Below are positions 1 through 10,443 of a stretch of DNA of 64,000 bases, piece after piece. Both the position numbers and the translations under genes were made by a program. The notes below the pieces were generated by a model that had not been told where the DNA came from, searched no databases, and was given only the letters and a program-made list of their open reading frames with translations. Numbering within the stretch: the stretch's first letter is position 1; the number at the start of each line of letters is the position of its first letter. The stretch spans positions 19,915 through 83,914 of the forward strand of contig NZ_JAFWFN010000061.1 in NCBI RefSeq assembly GCF_017515565.1, written 5' to 3'. Origin of the DNA: Halomonas sp. GTDB taxonomy: Bacteria > Pseudomonadota > Gammaproteobacteria > Pseudomonadales > Halomonadaceae.

Positions 1-142
1 CCAGCAAGTCACCGTGGGCAACATGACCCGAGATCTCGTCGTTATTGTTGCAGGCCTTGCGCCGGGCGTGCCCATTGCGGCCACTGGCGTTCAGCTACTG
101 CGCGACGGCATGCACGTTAAACCGCTCGACGCCGCGCTTTAG
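1..142 (+). CDS. RND efflux periplasmic adaptor (membrane fusion protein), C-terminal end only
   Basis: Only the last 46 codons are in the window; the frame beginning at base 2 runs to the TAG at 140-142. The residues (…LVVIVAGLAPGVPIAATGVQ… then …DGMHVKPLDAAL) look like the final barrel and membrane-proximal part of an HlyD/MexA-type adaptor, which commonly ends in a 'G-D-x-V-x-x-G…L-x-x-G-x-x-V' pattern. Adaptors link the inner-membrane RND pump to an outer-membrane channel. The permease follows directly, with its Shine-Dalgarno AGGAGG overlapping this stop codon, so the two genes are surely one operon. Family assignment rests on the short tail plus context; substrate cannot be inferred. 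Confidence 0.75.
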   Translation, partial: QQVTVGNMTRDLVVIVAGLAPGVPIAATGVQLLRDGMHVKPLDAAL

Positions 143-150
143 GAGGCCTT

Positions 151-3100
151 ATGAAATCGCCAAGCTGTCCATTGAACGGCCCTTAAACACGTGGCTAATC
201 GTCTTAATTTGCTTTTTTGGTGGCCTGTGGGGCTATAACACCGTCGGCAAACTCGAAGACCCAGCTTTCACCATTCCTAACGCTATTATTAATACGCCCT
301 ACCCTGGCGCCACCGCAGCAGAGGTGGAAGATGAGGTCACCGAGCGCATTGAGCGTGCTATCCAGGAAATGGAGCAGATCGACATTATCGAGTCGAAGTC
401 GCTGCCGGGACGCTCGGAAATCAAAGTGGAGGTACACGCTAGCTATCACAGTAATCAGCTACCGCAAATTTGGGACGAACTGCGGAATAAAATCAATGAT
501 GCGCAAAGCGCCCTTCCCAGCGGCGCGCTCGGCTCGCAAATAAACGACGACTTTGGTGAGGTTTACGGGCTGTTTTATGCAGTGACCGCAGATGGCTTTA
601 CCACCAGTGAAATCCGCGATATATCTACTTTTTTACAGCGAGAACTCCTGGCGGTACCCGGCGTTGCTAGGGTCACCACCGCAGGCGAGCGCGAAGAAAC
701 AATTTATATTGATATCTCTAATGAGCGACTAACCACGCTGGGCATCCCCATTGAGCAGGTCATCAATACGATTCAAACGGAAAACACCGTAGAACATGCA
801 GGCAGCCTACGCATTGGCGACCGCCAAGTGCGCTTGGTGGCGCGCAGTGATATTGATAGCACGGCGTTAATGGAGGCCATTCGCATAGGCCGCCCTGGTA
901 CAACAGAACAGATATCGTTAGTAGATATTGCCGACATTTACCGCCAGCCCAGCGAACTGCCCAGGCACCTCATTCGCTACAACGGCCAAAGCGCTTTCAC
1001 TATCGGCATTGCAGGCCTTGCTAATGAGAACATTGTTGAAGTAGGGGAAGCCGTTGAAGCTCGCATGGAGGAGCTTAAGAGCAGAATCCCGCTTGGCGTA
1101 GAGCTTCACCCCCTTTACGAGCAGCACCATGTCGTTAACGACGCTATTAATGATTTCTTGCTCAACCTGTTGATGTCGGTGGCCATTGTGATTGGCGTGC
1201 TGTGTCTCGTCATGGGATGGCGGGTTGGCGTGGTGGTCGGCAGCACCCTGCTGCTTACCGTGCTTGGTACGCTGCTGTTTATGGGCCTACTAGGCATTGA
1301 TATGGAGCGGGTGTCACTCGGCGCATTAATTATTGCCATGGGGATGCTGGTCGACAACTCCATCGTGGTTGCCGAGGGCATGGTCAGCAATATCAAGCGA
1401 GGTGAACGCGCCAAAGAAGCCGCCAGCAAAGCCGCCAACCGTACCCAGCTACCGCTTTTAGGGGCAACGGTGATTGGCATTATGGCCTTTGCGGGTATCG
1501 GGTTATCTGATGACGTAACCGGTGAGTTTCTGTTCTCACTGTTCATCGTTATTCTGGTGTCCCTGCTTTTAAGCTGGCTGCTGGCAATTACGGTGACGCC
1601 ATTATTTGGTTACTACCTGCTGCGCAAAGAAGAGACGGACTCGGACAACGCAGCCGACCAATCAGAAAGCAGCGAGGAAGATCCCAGTAAACGAGAACTT
1701 TACGGCGGCTTTTTTTATCGGACATACCGCCGGTTACTCATACTCGCGCTGCGTTTACGCACTATCACGGTCTCTATATTGGTAGTGGTAACGGCTGTGT
1801 GTATATGGGCGTTTACGCACCTACCCCAATCCTTCTTTCCACAATCAACGACGCCGCTATTTTTGGTTAATGTGGAACTCCCCCAGGGCAGCGATATTCG
1901 CGCGACCGCCCATCACGCCGAAGAAATCGAAGCCTATATATTGGAGCAGGAAGGTGTTTCTTCCGTGGCGAGCTTTATTGGTCAGGGCGCAACCCGCTTC
2001 ATGCTTACGTATGCCCCAGAACTGCCAAATTCCGCTTATATACAGTTGATGGTGCGTACCGAAGACATAGACGTTATACCGGATCTTGATCGCCAGTTTT
2101 ACCGTGAACTCAACGAAGCGTTTCCTGATGCCCAGGTACGCACGCAGCGGTTACAGTTTGGCCCGGGCGATGGCGCGGATATCGAGGCTCGCTTTCAAGG
2201 GCCTTCGCCCGCGGTATTACGCGAACTAGCCGCGGAAGCGGAACGCCGTATAGCGGCTAACCCCTACTTGATAGACCCGAGGAATAATTGGCGTCAACAA
2301 GAAATGGTAGTCGTACCGCACATTAACGAAGAGCGTGCTCGCATCGCGGGTGTATCCCGTGCAGATATTGCTCAAGCGCTGCAGTTTTCTTCATCCGGCG
2401 CGCGGGCGGGCACCTACCGAGAAGGCGAACACTTACTGCCCATTGTTGTTCGGCCACCCTTGTCCGAACGTGACGACGTAGCGCTCCTGCAAGACCGTAA
2501 TGTATGGAGCGCCGCCCAGCAGCGCTTTATTCCCCTCAGCCAAGTGGTGACAGCATTTGAGTTACAAAGCGAAGAGTCGTTAATACAGCGACGTAACCGC
2601 GTGCGTACTTTAACCGTTGGCGCAGACCCCGCAGAAGGTTACACAGCAGCACAAGCCTTCGATGCCATTCGAGGGGAAATCGAGTCGATTGATTTGCCGC
2701 CCGGTTATCGGTTGGCGTGGGGTGGAGAACATGAAGATTCCGGCGAAGCTCAGGCGGGGTTAGCCCAACAGCTACCCATTAGCCTGCTGGTAATGCTGCT
2801 TATTTCCATACTGCTATTTGGCAAACTCAGGCAGCCGCTTATCGTTTGGCTCGTGGTGCCCATGTCAGTATGCGGCGTAGTGATTGGACTGTTGATATCA
2901 GGGCTACCCTTCTCTTTTACCGCGCTTTTGGGGATGCTCAGCCTTTCGGGCATGTTGATGAAGAACGCCATTGTGTTAGTGGACGAAATAGATGGGCAGA
3001 TCAACGAAGGCAAAGCGCGCTTTACCGCGCTGATAGATGCCAGTGTCAGCCGTCTACGCCCCGTGTTCCTTGCCGCAGGCACCACTATTTTAGGCATGCT

Positions 3101-3245
3101 GCCCCTATTGGTAGATGCGTTCTTCAATAACATGGCCGTCACTATTATGGGGGGCTTGGCATTCGCCTCGTTACTTACCCTAGTGGCGGTTCCTACTCTT
3201 TATGCCATGCTATTCAGCATAAAAAGCGACGAAGTCGAGGAGTAA
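151..3245 (+). CDS. RND efflux transporter permease, apparent 1-base frameshift at the start codon
   Basis: Inner-membrane proton-driven RND pump of the HAE-1/AcrB-like family, about 1031 residues. It has two halves of periplasmic loops plus transmembrane bundles. The TM4 motif GMLVDNSIVVAEG holds the proton-relay Asp (the second Asp of AcrB is Asn here), and SGMLMKNAIVLVDEID in TM10 holds the relay Lys. The expected start is ATG 151, 4 bases after AGGAGG (141-146), but it reads MKSPSC… and stops after 11 codons. The pump frame reads …YEIAKLSIERPLNTW and stays open upstream to a TTG at 45, inside the adaptor gene. Adding one A to ATGAAATCGCC would give M-K-I-A-K-L-S-I-E-R-P, the usual N-terminus. 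So there is a sequencing indel or a real inactivating frameshift; CTG 165 is a poor alternative start. It pairs with the adaptor upstream; no outer-membrane component is in view. Confidence 0.9.
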
Positions 3246-3296
3246 GCGAAAATCACATCAGGCTTACTCTATAGACGCTATCCAGCAGAGGTCACT

Positions 3297-5201
3297 ATGC
3301 CTGACTCAACACCACCTAACTCAACACCCACAACGCTAAACACGACGGTTGCTAAGGTTACCCAACGCATTCGTGAGCGCTCAGCTGAACGGCGAGCGCT
3401 CTACGAGCGCCGTATGGCCGCCCAGCATAAGCGTGGCGTGCATCGTGCAGAGCTCTCCTGCGGCAACCTGGCCCACGGCTTTGCCGCCTGTAGCCCCCAA
3501 GAGAAAGACTCTCTGAAGCTGATGAACAGCGCCAACCTGGGGATTATCTCTTCTTACAACGACATGCTGTCGGCCCACCAGCCGTTTGAAACCTTCCCAG
3601 AAACCATTAAAGCCGCTGCCAGCGCCATGGGTTCAACCGCCCAGTTTGCCGGTGGTGTTCCTGCCATGTGTGATGGGGTTACCCAAGGGCAACCGGGCAT
3701 GGAACTGTCACTGTTTTCCCGCGACGTTATTGCGATGGCGGCAGCAGTTGGGCTTTCACACAACATGTTTGATGCTGCCCTTTACCTGGGCGTGTGCGAC
3801 AAGATCGTACCTGGCCTGTTTATCGCTGCTGCGCGCTTTGGCCATCTACCCGCCATGTTCGTGCCGGCCGGCCCAATGCCCAGCGGCTTGCCCAACAAAG
3901 AGAAAGCACGCATTCGCCAGCTATACGCGGAAGGTAAAGTGGGGCGCGAAGAGCTGCTGCAAGCGGAGTCTGACTCTTACCACAGCCCCGGCACCTGCAC
4001 CTTCTACGGTACTGCCAACTCAAACCAGCTGATGATGGAAGTGATGGGTCTTCACTTGCCGGGCACCTCGTTTGTGAACCCAGGCACGGAAATGCGTGAA
4101 GCGCTGACCCGCTACGCCACCGAGCAGGCTATTCGCAACACCGAACCTGGCGGCGACTACCGCCCTTTCTATAAGCAGATCGACGAACGCGCCATCGTCA
4201 ACGCGGTGGTAGGTTTATTGGCATCGGGTGGTTCAACCAACCATACGCTGCACTTGATTGCCATGGCCGCCGCTGCGGGCATTACGCTGAACTGGGATGA
4301 CTTCACCGACCTATCCGCCGTAACGCCCAGTTTGATGCAGGTCTACCCCAACGGCCAAGCGGATATCAACCACTTCCAGGCGGCAGGCGGCATGAGCTAC
4401 CTGTTCCGCGAACTGCTGGGCGCGGGCTTGCTGCACGGCGATATCCCGACAGTATTCGGCACTGACTTGACCGCCTATACCCAAGAACCGTTCTTGGAAA
4501 ATGGCAAAGTAGTATGGCGTGAAGGCCCAGAAAACAGCCTGGACGAAGACGTTTTACGCCCAGCCGCTACTCCCTTCGCAGCTACTGGCGGCCTAACGGT
4601 AATGAAAGGCAACCTGGGTCGCGGCGTGATCAAAGTATCCGCAGTAGCAGAAGACCACCGGGTAGTAGAAGCACCGGTCAAAATCTTCGAAGACCAGAAC
4701 GAAATGAAGGCCGCGTTTGAGTCCGGCGACCTGGATCGCGATGTAATCGTCGTGGTGCGCTTCCAGGGGCCAAAAGCTAACGGTATGCCGGAACTTCACA
4801 AACTGACGCCGTTCCTGGGTGTACTGCAAGACCGTGGTTTCAAAGTGGCACTGGTGACCGATGGGCGGATGTCCGGCGCGTCGGGTAAAGTGCCCGCTTC
4901 CATTCATATGAGCCCCGAAGCCCTGGACGGCGGCCCGCTGGCCAAACTGCGCGATGGCGATATCGTACGTCTGGATGCCAACGCCGGGTCACTGGAAGCC
5001 AAAGTCGACCCCGCCACCTGGGCCAAGCGGGAACTGGCCATCGGCAACCTGGATCACTACCACGTAGGCTTGGGTCGCGAGCTGTTTGGTGGTTTCCGCC
5101 ACCTGGCCATGCGCGGCGAAGAAGGCGCCGGCGTGTTTGGCGGCTTTGAAGCCGACGACCTTGCTCGCCAACAGGACCAGATTCTTCAAGAGGATGCCTG
5201 A
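3297..5201 (+). CDS. edd: 6-phosphogluconate dehydratase (Entner-Doudoroff)
   Basis: Converts 6-phosphogluconate to 2-keto-3-deoxy-6-phosphogluconate in the cytoplasm. The 634 residues match the IlvD/Edd family, with iron-sulphur cluster regions around [20 protein letters not shown] (about residue 120) and [13 protein letters not shown] (about 235), plus the C-terminal [22 protein letters not shown] segment typical of Edd. It is slightly longer than E. coli Edd because of a hydrophilic N-terminus of about 30 residues rich in Thr and Pro. ATG 3297 has an AGAGG Shine-Dalgarno about 8 bases upstream. The stop overlaps the glk start (TGATG), so edd and glk are translationally coupled. The other ED genes face this pair from the opposite strand. 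Confidence 0.96.
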   Translation: MPDSTPPNSTPTTLNTTVAKVTQRIRERSAERRALYERRMAAQHKRGVHRAELSCGNLAHGFAACSPQEKDSLKLMNSANLGIISSYNDMLSAHQPFETFPETIKAAASAMGSTAQFAGGVPAMCDGVTQGQPGMELSLFSRDVIAMAAAVGLSHNMFDAALYLGVCDKIVPGLFIAAARFGHLPAMFVPAGPMPSGLPNKEKARIRQLYAEGKVGREELLQAESDSYHSPGTCTFYGTANSNQLMMEVMGLHLPGTSFVNPGTEMREALTRYATEQAIRNTEPGGDYRPFYKQIDERAIVNAVVGLLASGGSTNHTLHLIAMAAAAGITLNWDDFTDLSAVTPSLMQVYPNGQADINHFQAAGGMSYLFRELLGAGLLHGDIPTVFGTDLTAYTQEPFLENGKVVWREGPENSLDEDVLRPAATPFAATGGLTVMKGNLGRGVIKVSAVAEDHRVVEAPVKIFEDQNEMKAAFESGDLDRDVIVVVRFQGPKANGMPELHKLTPFLGVLQDRGFKVALVTDGRMSGASGKVPASIHMSPEALDGGPLAKLRDGDIVRLDANAGSLEAKVDPATWAKRELAIGNLDHYHVGLGRELFGGFRHLAMRGEEGAGVFGGFEADDLARQQDQILQEDA

Positions 5202-6166
5202 TGCGACCGGCATTAATTGGTGATATTGGTGGTACCAATGCACGCTTGGCGCTCGTCACGCCTGGCGAGGTGACACCCCAAGATATTATTAATCTTCCCT
5301 GTGCTGACTACCCTGGGGTTATCGACGCAATTCAGGACTACCTAGAACGCGTGGGAGCCACCGGGAAAAATGCACCGGTGGAAGCCTGCTTGGCGTTTGC
5401 CTGCCCGGTTCACGCCGAGCGAGTCAAGATGACCAATAACCACTGGGATTTTATGAAAAGCGATGTTCAGCAGGCGCTGAACCTGTCGCTGTTCAAGGTG
5501 ATTAACGACTTTACTGCCCAAGCACTGGGCGTTTCCCACGTGGGTAACGATAACCTTGTGGAAGTACAGGCGGGCGTTGCGCGGTCTCATTCCACGCGTT
5601 TGGTCATTGGCCCTGGGACGGGGCTGGGTGTTGCTGGGGTTTTCCCCGGCCACCGAGGCTGGATACCCCTGCCCACCGAAGGGGGGCACGTGAGCTTTGC
5701 CCCCACCGACAACACCGAAAGCGCGCTGTTAGATATACTTCTCAAACGTTATGAGCGGGTCAGCGTGGAGCGCATTCTCTGCGGCCAAGGGCTTTTGGAG
5801 CTCTACCAAGCCCACTGTGCGCTTAATAATCAAATACCCCACTACAAAACCCCAGTGAGCGTTACCCAAGCCGCAAATCAAGCCGACCCAATGGCAACGG
5901 CCACGCTGCTGCGCTTTCTTAAAATCCTTGGGGATGTATGCGGTGACGCAGCGCTTACCCTGGGAGCCAAAGGCGGTGTTTACCTATGTGGCGGTATTCT
6001 GCAGCACTTATTAAGTTGGCTACCCAACTGCGCACTTCGCGAAAGCTTTGTGAATAAGGGCCGCATGAGCACCTACAATGCTGGTATCCCTATATGGGTA
6101 GTAACCCACCCTTGGGCAGGTTTGCTAGGTGCCGCCGAAGCCCTGCATAACGAAAACGTTTTTTAG
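5201..6166 (+). CDS. glk: Glucokinase
   Basis: Phosphorylates glucose with ATP to glucose-6-phosphate. The 321-residue protein begins with the ATP-binding loop GDIGGTNARLALV and has the conserved FxxINDFTAQALG-like segment (KVINDFTAQALG, about residue 105), GPGTGLGVAG, and GGHVSFAPTD, all typical of the group A (E. coli-type) bacterial glucokinases rather than ROK-family kinases (no CXCGXXGCXE zinc motif). The ATG overlaps the edd stop. It supplies the substrate for zwf encoded on the other strand of the same cluster. A short AT-rich gap of 22 bases separates its end from the convergent eda gene. Confidence 0.95.
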   Translation: MRPALIGDIGGTNARLALVTPGEVTPQDIINLPCADYPGVIDAIQDYLERVGATGKNAPVEACLAFACPVHAERVKMTNNHWDFMKSDVQQALNLSLFKVINDFTAQALGVSHVGNDNLVEVQAGVARSHSTRLVIGPGTGLGVAGVFPGHRGWIPLPTEGGHVSFAPTDNTESALLDILLKRYERVSVERILCGQGLLELYQAHCALNNQIPHYKTPVSVTQAANQADPMATATLLRFLKILGDVCGDAALTLGAKGGVYLCGGILQHLLSWLPNCALRESFVNKGRMSTYNAGIPIWVVTHPWAGLLGAAEALHNENVF

Positions 6167-6188
6167 CTATAAAAACGGGTGCTAAGCA

Positions 6189-6851
6189 TTAATGGTGAAA
6201 ACGCTCGGCAGCTTGGCGTGCTAAGTCGCGAATGCCGTCCCAATCTTCTGCCTCTACCATCGCTTTAGGCGTTAACCAAGAGCCGCCAACACACATTACA
6301 TTGGGTAGGGAAAGATAGGTTGCAGCATTATCAATATTAATCCCCCCCGTAGGGCAGAAACGTGCCTCTGGAATGGGTGCGCCAAACGCTTTGATCGCTT
6401 CAGTGCCACCACTGGATTCTGCGGGGAAGAATTTAAAGCGACGATAGCCATACTGCCAACCGGTCATCAGCTCAGAAATGGTCGCTACGCCGGGCAGCAT
6501 CGGCACCGGACTTTCCACACCGTAACGGTAAAGCGCTTCAGTCGCGCCGGGGGTGACAACAAAATCTGCACCGGCTTGTTCAGCCTGGCGATACTGGGCG
6601 GGGGTCAGTACCGTGCCCACGCCAATGCTGGCACCCGGCAGCGCTTCCCGCATGCGCTTAACGGCTTCCAAGGCGCAATCTGTGCGTAGAGTAACTTCCA
6701 GCACGCTTAAACCGCCCTCTACCAGGGCGCGGCCTAACGGCACGGCGTCTTCCAACCGCTTAATGGTAAGAATCGGGATTACCTCGGACTTCAAGCAAAT
6801 GCTATCAAGCTCAGCGGTACGGGTTGACGGAAGCTGTTTATCAATGGTCAT
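6189..6851 (-). CDS. eda: KDPG aldolase (2-keto-3-deoxy-6-phosphogluconate / 4-hydroxy-2-oxoglutarate aldolase)
   Basis: Class I aldolase that splits KDPG into pyruvate and glyceraldehyde-3-phosphate, the last ED-specific step. LEVTLRTDCAL contains the catalytic Glu and phosphate-binding Arg, GVGTVLTPAQ follows, and RRFKFFPAESSGG carries the Schiff-base Lys. I chose ATG 6851 (MTIDKQL…) with GGAGA 8-12 bases upstream over the upstream in-frame codon at 6869; this gives 220 residues, near the usual 205-225. It is last in the minus-strand gap-zwf-pgl-eda series, 42 bases after pgl. Its product feeds gap, the first gene of the same series. Confidence 0.96.
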   Translation of the reverse strand: MTIDKQLPSTRTAELDSICLKSEVIPILTIKRLEDAVPLGRALVEGGLSVLEVTLRTDCALEAVKRMREALPGASIGVGTVLTPAQYRQAEQAGADFVVTPGATEALYRYGVESPVPMLPGVATISELMTGWQYGYRRFKFFPAESSGGTEAIKAFGAPIPEARFCPTGGINIDNAATYLSLPNVMCVGGSWLTPKAMVEAEDWDGIRDLARQAAERFHH

Positions 6852-6893
6852 CAGTGTCTCTCCAAACAATCTTATTGGCGATGGCCTATAACG

Positions 6894-7559
6894 TTAAGGT
6901 GCCCAATAGATCGCCAACGGGCAAGATAAAAAGGCGCGAATTGGCAGCTGACGAACATCATCGCCGCTCAAGGCGCTAGCCAATACGGCACGCTTATCTT
7001 CGCCGGTGATATGTAAAATATGCCGATATGCTTGATGCAACTTACCCGCAGCAAAGGTAATACGCGGCTGGGGCTGGCTAGGCGTACGCACCGCCACTAA
7101 TGGCTCATCAGTGGCAAGGGCTAAGCCAAGCTCTTGGCTGTCGGGGAAAAGTGACGCCGTGTGACCATCACTCCCCATGCCCAGAATAACTACGCTAGCG
7201 GGCCACGCGAGTCCGGCGGTTCGCTTAGCGATCTCTTCCACGCCCTCTTCCGGCGTTTTAGTGTTGCAAGTTAACGGTATAAAATTAGCGTCAGCCGCAC
7301 TCCCCTGCAGCAGGTGTTCTCGCACTAGCCGGGCGTTGCTGTCGCTACTCTGTTCATCGACCCAGCGCTCGTCGGCCAAGGTAATATCGATACGTGACCA
7401 GGGCAGCGGCTTGGCCGCCAATGCTTGGAAAAATGGCACCGGCGTGGAGCCGCCCGAGACAACCAGCAGCACTCGCTCTTGGTGGTTTAAGTCGTCGGTT
7501 AGCGCTTGAAAAACGGCTTCGGCCAACTGCTGCGCTAGTGCTTCACGTGCTTTGCTCAT
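6894..7559 (-). CDS. pgl: 6-phosphogluconolactonase
   Basis: Hydrolyses 6-phosphogluconolactone to 6-phosphogluconate. It belongs to the DevB/Pgl family related to glucosamine-6-phosphate isomerases: VVSGGSTPVPFFQAL near residue 40, LADERWVDEQSSDSN near 75, and VVILGMGSDGHTASLFPDS near 130. ATG 7559 (MSKAREAL…) is chosen because it lies one base after the zwf stop, as expected in a tight operon; the frame is open 10 codons further upstream into zwf without a good ribosome site. Length is then 221 residues, normal for the family. The middle enzyme between zwf and edd. Confidence 0.95.
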   Translation of the reverse strand: MSKAREALAQQLAEAVFQALTDDLNHQERVLLVVSGGSTPVPFFQALAAKPLPWSRIDITLADERWVDEQSSDSNARLVREHLLQGSAADANFIPLTCNTKTPEEGVEEIAKRTAGLAWPASVVILGMGSDGHTASLFPDSQELGLALATDEPLVAVRTPSQPQPRITFAAGKLHQAYRHILHITGEDKRAVLASALSGDDVRQLPIRAFLSCPLAIYWAP

Positions 7560-7560
7560 G

Positions 7561-9066
7561 TCAGTAGTCCTCGTACCAGCTGCGACCATCCTGGGTAATC
7601 ATGGCAATAGAAGCAACGGGGCCCCAAGAGCCTGCAGGGTAGCGGCGCGGCGGTGTTTCACGGGTTTTCCAACCGTCAATTAACTGATCGCACCAGCGCC
7701 AAGCGTGCTCTACTTCATCACGACGCACAAACAGATACTGCTGCCCTTTCATCACTTCCAATAACAGCCGCTCATAGGCATCGGGGATACGCGACTTCGG
7801 AAAAGCGTTGTTAAAATCCAGATGAAGCGGGCCAGGACGCAGGCGCATGCCTTTGTCCAAGCCACTATCTTTGGTTAATACTTGAAGAGCGATGCCCTCT
7901 TCTGGCTGCAGGCGAATAATCAACTTATTGGAGGCAATGCCACGCTGGTCGGGGTCGAAGATATAGTGCGGCTGCTGGCGGAAATGGATTACGATCTGCG
8001 AGAGCTTTTCCGGCATCCGTTTACCCGTGCGCAGATAAAAGGGCACCCCCGCCCACCGCCAATTAGCCACTTCGGTTTTCATAGCGACAAAGGTTTCGGT
8101 TTGGCTTTGGGTATTGGCGTCCTCTTCATCCAGGTAGCCAGGAACCGGCTGACCGTCGCTGGTGCCCGCAATATATTGGCCGCGCACCACATCGCGCCCT
8201 AGGGCCTCGCCGGTAAAGGGCTTCAGTGCTTTAAGCACCTTCACTTTCTCATCGCGAATGGCATCAGCGTCGAGATTAGAGGGTGGGTCCATCGCAATCA
8301 GGCAAAGCAGTTGGAGTAGATGATTCTGAACCATATCCCGCAGTTGACCGGCATCATCAAAATAGCCCCAACGCCCTTCTATACCGACTTTTTCCGCTAC
8401 GGTGATTTCAACGTGGGAAATGTGGTTTTGGTTCCACTGCGTACCAAAAAGCGGGTTAGCAAAACGCAGGGCAATGAGGTTTTGAACCGTTTCTTTGCCA
8501 AGGTAGTGGTCAATTCGATAGATACGCGATTCAGGGAAAACCGCGCCAATCGCATCATTGATCTCTTGAGACGATATCAGATCGTAGCCAATTGGCTTTT
8601 CAACTACCACGCGGGTTTCATCGTCTAAACTGCCGCTTTGGTCAAGATGATGGCAAATATCGCCATAAATGCGTGCAGCAACCGATAGATAGACCACCAT
8701 GGGCAGCTGAGACCCTTCTCGCCACTCGCGAATACCCTCGTACCCCTCTGAGCGAGTGAAATCGAGCTTGTGATAGGTCAGGCGATTTAAAAAACGCTCA
8801 ACGCTGTCTTTGTCCTGCTCATCGCTTTTAAGGCGCTTTTGCAGCGCCTCGCTAACTAATTGGCGAAACGCAGCGGTATCGTGCTCTTGTCGAGCCAAGC
8901 CCATGATCCGGGTGCTTTCAGGCATTAATCCTTCACGGTCAAGGTGATACAGCGCAGGAAATAGTTTACGCATAGCAAGGTCGCCCAGCGCGCCAAAAAG
9001 CGCTAAATCAATAGCGTGTTTCGGGTCACCCAGCGGGGGCTTACGTTGCTCGTGGGCTTGGCTCAT
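7561..9066 (-). CDS. zwf: Glucose-6-phosphate 1-dehydrogenase
   Basis: Oxidises glucose-6-phosphate to 6-phosphogluconolactone with NAD(P)+. The coenzyme fold opens with [18 protein letters not shown] (GxxGDLA fingerprint), and the substrate/active-site motif [13 protein letters not shown] contains the catalytic His. With ATG 9066 ([14 protein letters not shown]…) the protein has 501 residues, close to the usual 490-510. GGAG lies 6-9 bases upstream. The 50 in-frame codons upstream of it are not conserved-looking and run into the gap-zwf spacer. There are 86 bases between gap and zwf, enough for an internal promoter, but I see no clear one. Confidence 0.96.
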   Translation of the reverse strand: MSQAHEQRKPPLGDPKHAIDLALFGALGDLAMRKLFPALYHLDREGLMPESTRIMGLARQEHDTAAFRQLVSEALQKRLKSDEQDKDSVERFLNRLTYHKLDFTRSEGYEGIREWREGSQLPMVVYLSVAARIYGDICHHLDQSGSLDDETRVVVEKPIGYDLISSQEINDAIGAVFPESRIYRIDHYLGKETVQNLIALRFANPLFGTQWNQNHISHVEITVAEKVGIEGRWGYFDDAGQLRDMVQNHLLQLLCLIAMDPPSNLDADAIRDEKVKVLKALKPFTGEALGRDVVRGQYIAGTSDGQPVPGYLDEEDANTQSQTETFVAMKTEVANWRWAGVPFYLRTGKRMPEKLSQIVIHFRQQPHYIFDPDQRGIASNKLIIRLQPEEGIALQVLTKDSGLDKGMRLRPGPLHLDFNNAFPKSRIPDAYERLLLEVMKGQQYLFVRRDEVEHAWRWCDQLIDGWKTRETPPRRYPAGSWGPVASIAMITQDGRSWYEDY

Positions 9067-9152
9067 ATCAACTCCAGCAATAGGTAACGCCTTGAAAATA
9101 TAACAATCCGCAGCATCAATACAGTCCAATGCTCGGTAAAAAAAGTTGCCAC

Positions 9153-10160
9153 TTATGCCGCGGAAGCTTTTTGCATCGCTATGGCAGTATCGAGCATGCG
9201 GTTGGAGAAGCCCCACTCGTTGTCATACCACGCCAGCACTTTCACTAGCCGACCGTTCACGCGGGTATGATTGGCATCGAAAGTGGATGAATTTGCGTCA
9301 TGATTAAAATCAATAGAGACCAACGGCTCAGCGTTTACCATTAGCACTGAAGAGCCAGCCGCTGCTTTGTGCATAATCGCATTAATCTCTTCTTTAGTGG
9401 TATCACGGCCTGCGGTAAAGGTTAGATCCACCAGCGAAACGTTAATCACCGGCACCCGCACGGCTAGCCCGTCAAACTTACCTGCCAGCTCGGGCAGCAC
9501 AAGGCCCACTGCCGACGCTGCCCCCGTTTTAGTAGGGATCATCGAGTGGGTGGCACTGCGTGCCCGGTAGGGGTCGGTATGATAAACATCCGAAAGATTC
9601 TGGTCGTTGGTATAAGCATGAACAGTGGTCATCAGGCCGTTTTCAATGCCCACTGCATCGTTTAGCGCCTTCGCAATCGGTGCCAAGCAGTTAGTCGTGC
9701 AGGAGGCGTTAGACACCACCTTATGCTTAGCGGTTAGCGTCGCGTCGTTCACCCCATATACGATGGTCGCATCAGCATCTGGGCTGGGAGCGGAAATCAG
9801 TACGCGCTTGGCGCCTGCTTCAAGATGCTGGGCAGCGGCTTCACGCTTGGTGAATAGCCCCGTGCACTCCATTACCAAATCGATGTTCATTAGTGCCAAG
9901 GGGAGCTTTGCAGGGTCACGCTCCGATGAGATCGCAATACGATCACCATCCACCGTAATGCTCTCGGCATCGTGCTCTACCTTAAAGGGAAAGTGACCAT
10001 GCACAGTGTCGTGACGCAACAGGTGAGAATTTAAGGAGGGGTCGCCAAGGTCGTTAATAGCCACCACCTGAAGGCGTTCGCGGTAGCCATTTTCATACAG
10101 TGCACGCAGCACGTTACGCCCAATTCGCCCAAATCCGTTAATCGCAACTCGTATTGTCAT
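9153..10160 (-). CDS. gap: Type I glyceraldehyde-3-phosphate dehydrogenase
   Basis: Oxidises glyceraldehyde-3-phosphate to 1,3-bisphosphoglycerate in the cytoplasm. It starts with the Rossmann motif [21 protein letters not shown]. The catalytic Cys is residue 154 in NASCTTNC, and the C-terminal [12 protein letters not shown] is present. The acidic residue in VVAINDLGD suggests NAD+ preference (family knowledge). It sits at the head of the zwf-pgl-eda block and has no pgk or fba neighbour, so it probably serves the Entner-Doudoroff flux, like the gap-1 genes of pseudomonads. A HexR-like palindrome lies 133 bases upstream of its ATG. Confidence 0.96.
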   Translation of the reverse strand: MTIRVAINGFGRIGRNVLRALYENGYRERLQVVAINDLGDPSLNSHLLRHDTVHGHFPFKVEHDAESITVDGDRIAISSERDPAKLPLALMNIDLVMECTGLFTKREAAAQHLEAGAKRVLISAPSPDADATIVYGVNDATLTAKHKVVSNASCTTNCLAPIAKALNDAVGIENGLMTTVHAYTNDQNLSDVYHTDPYRARSATHSMIPTKTGAASAVGLVLPELAGKFDGLAVRVPVINVSLVDLTFTAGRDTTKEEINAIMHKAAAGSSVLMVNAEPLVSIDFNHDANSSTFDANHTRVNGRLVKVLAWYDNEWGFSNRMLDTAIAMQKASAA

Positions 10161-10292
10161 GGTGGCACCTCATCCAGGCAGTGGTCGCCGGTGGCATAAG
10201 AAGCATAAGTTGTCTAAACGCACTCAAATAATTGCTTTTAATACGTTACGAAAATACTAAAAATGCTTTATAAAGCTAATATATACCCAATA

Positions 10293-10307
10293 TGTAGTAA
10301 AATTACA
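10293..10307. promoter_or_regulatory. Candidate HexR/RccR-type operator between gap and mgsA
   Basis: The 15-mer TGTAGTAAAATTACA has arms ATGTA (10292-10296) and TACAT (10304-10308). It fits the palindrome TGTARTWWWATTACA that I recall for HexR-family (RpiR-type) repressors of Entner-Doudoroff genes in gammaproteobacteria. Its centre is about 140 bases from both divergent start codons (gap 10160, mgsA 10444) in an AT-rich stretch (10201-10320), where a promoter is expected. HexR releases DNA on binding KDPG, which would link flux to expression of gap-zwf-pgl-eda. No hexR gene is in the window. Sequence is observed; function is inferred. Confidence 0.6.
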
Positions 10308-10443
10308 TTATTAAATGTAGCGTAGCCCAATTCTTAATGACCGACAAATGGCAGTATTGGCCTTCTCCATCATGATGAAAGTACTGGCCATGGCACTGCA
10401 GCCACCATTATCAAGAAACGTAATCACCTAGGAGAACTGAACC

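Noticed and set aside
45-150. TTG start at 45 for the RND permease
   Set aside because: Would overlap the adaptor gene by about 98 bases and add 35 residues without family match; the frameshift explanation at 151 fits better.
6159-6180. Weak AT-rich inverted repeat CGTTTTT…AAAAACG between glk and eda as a terminator
   Set aside because: Stem is short with no GC core; it may be a terminator for the convergent pair, but the evidence is too thin to list.
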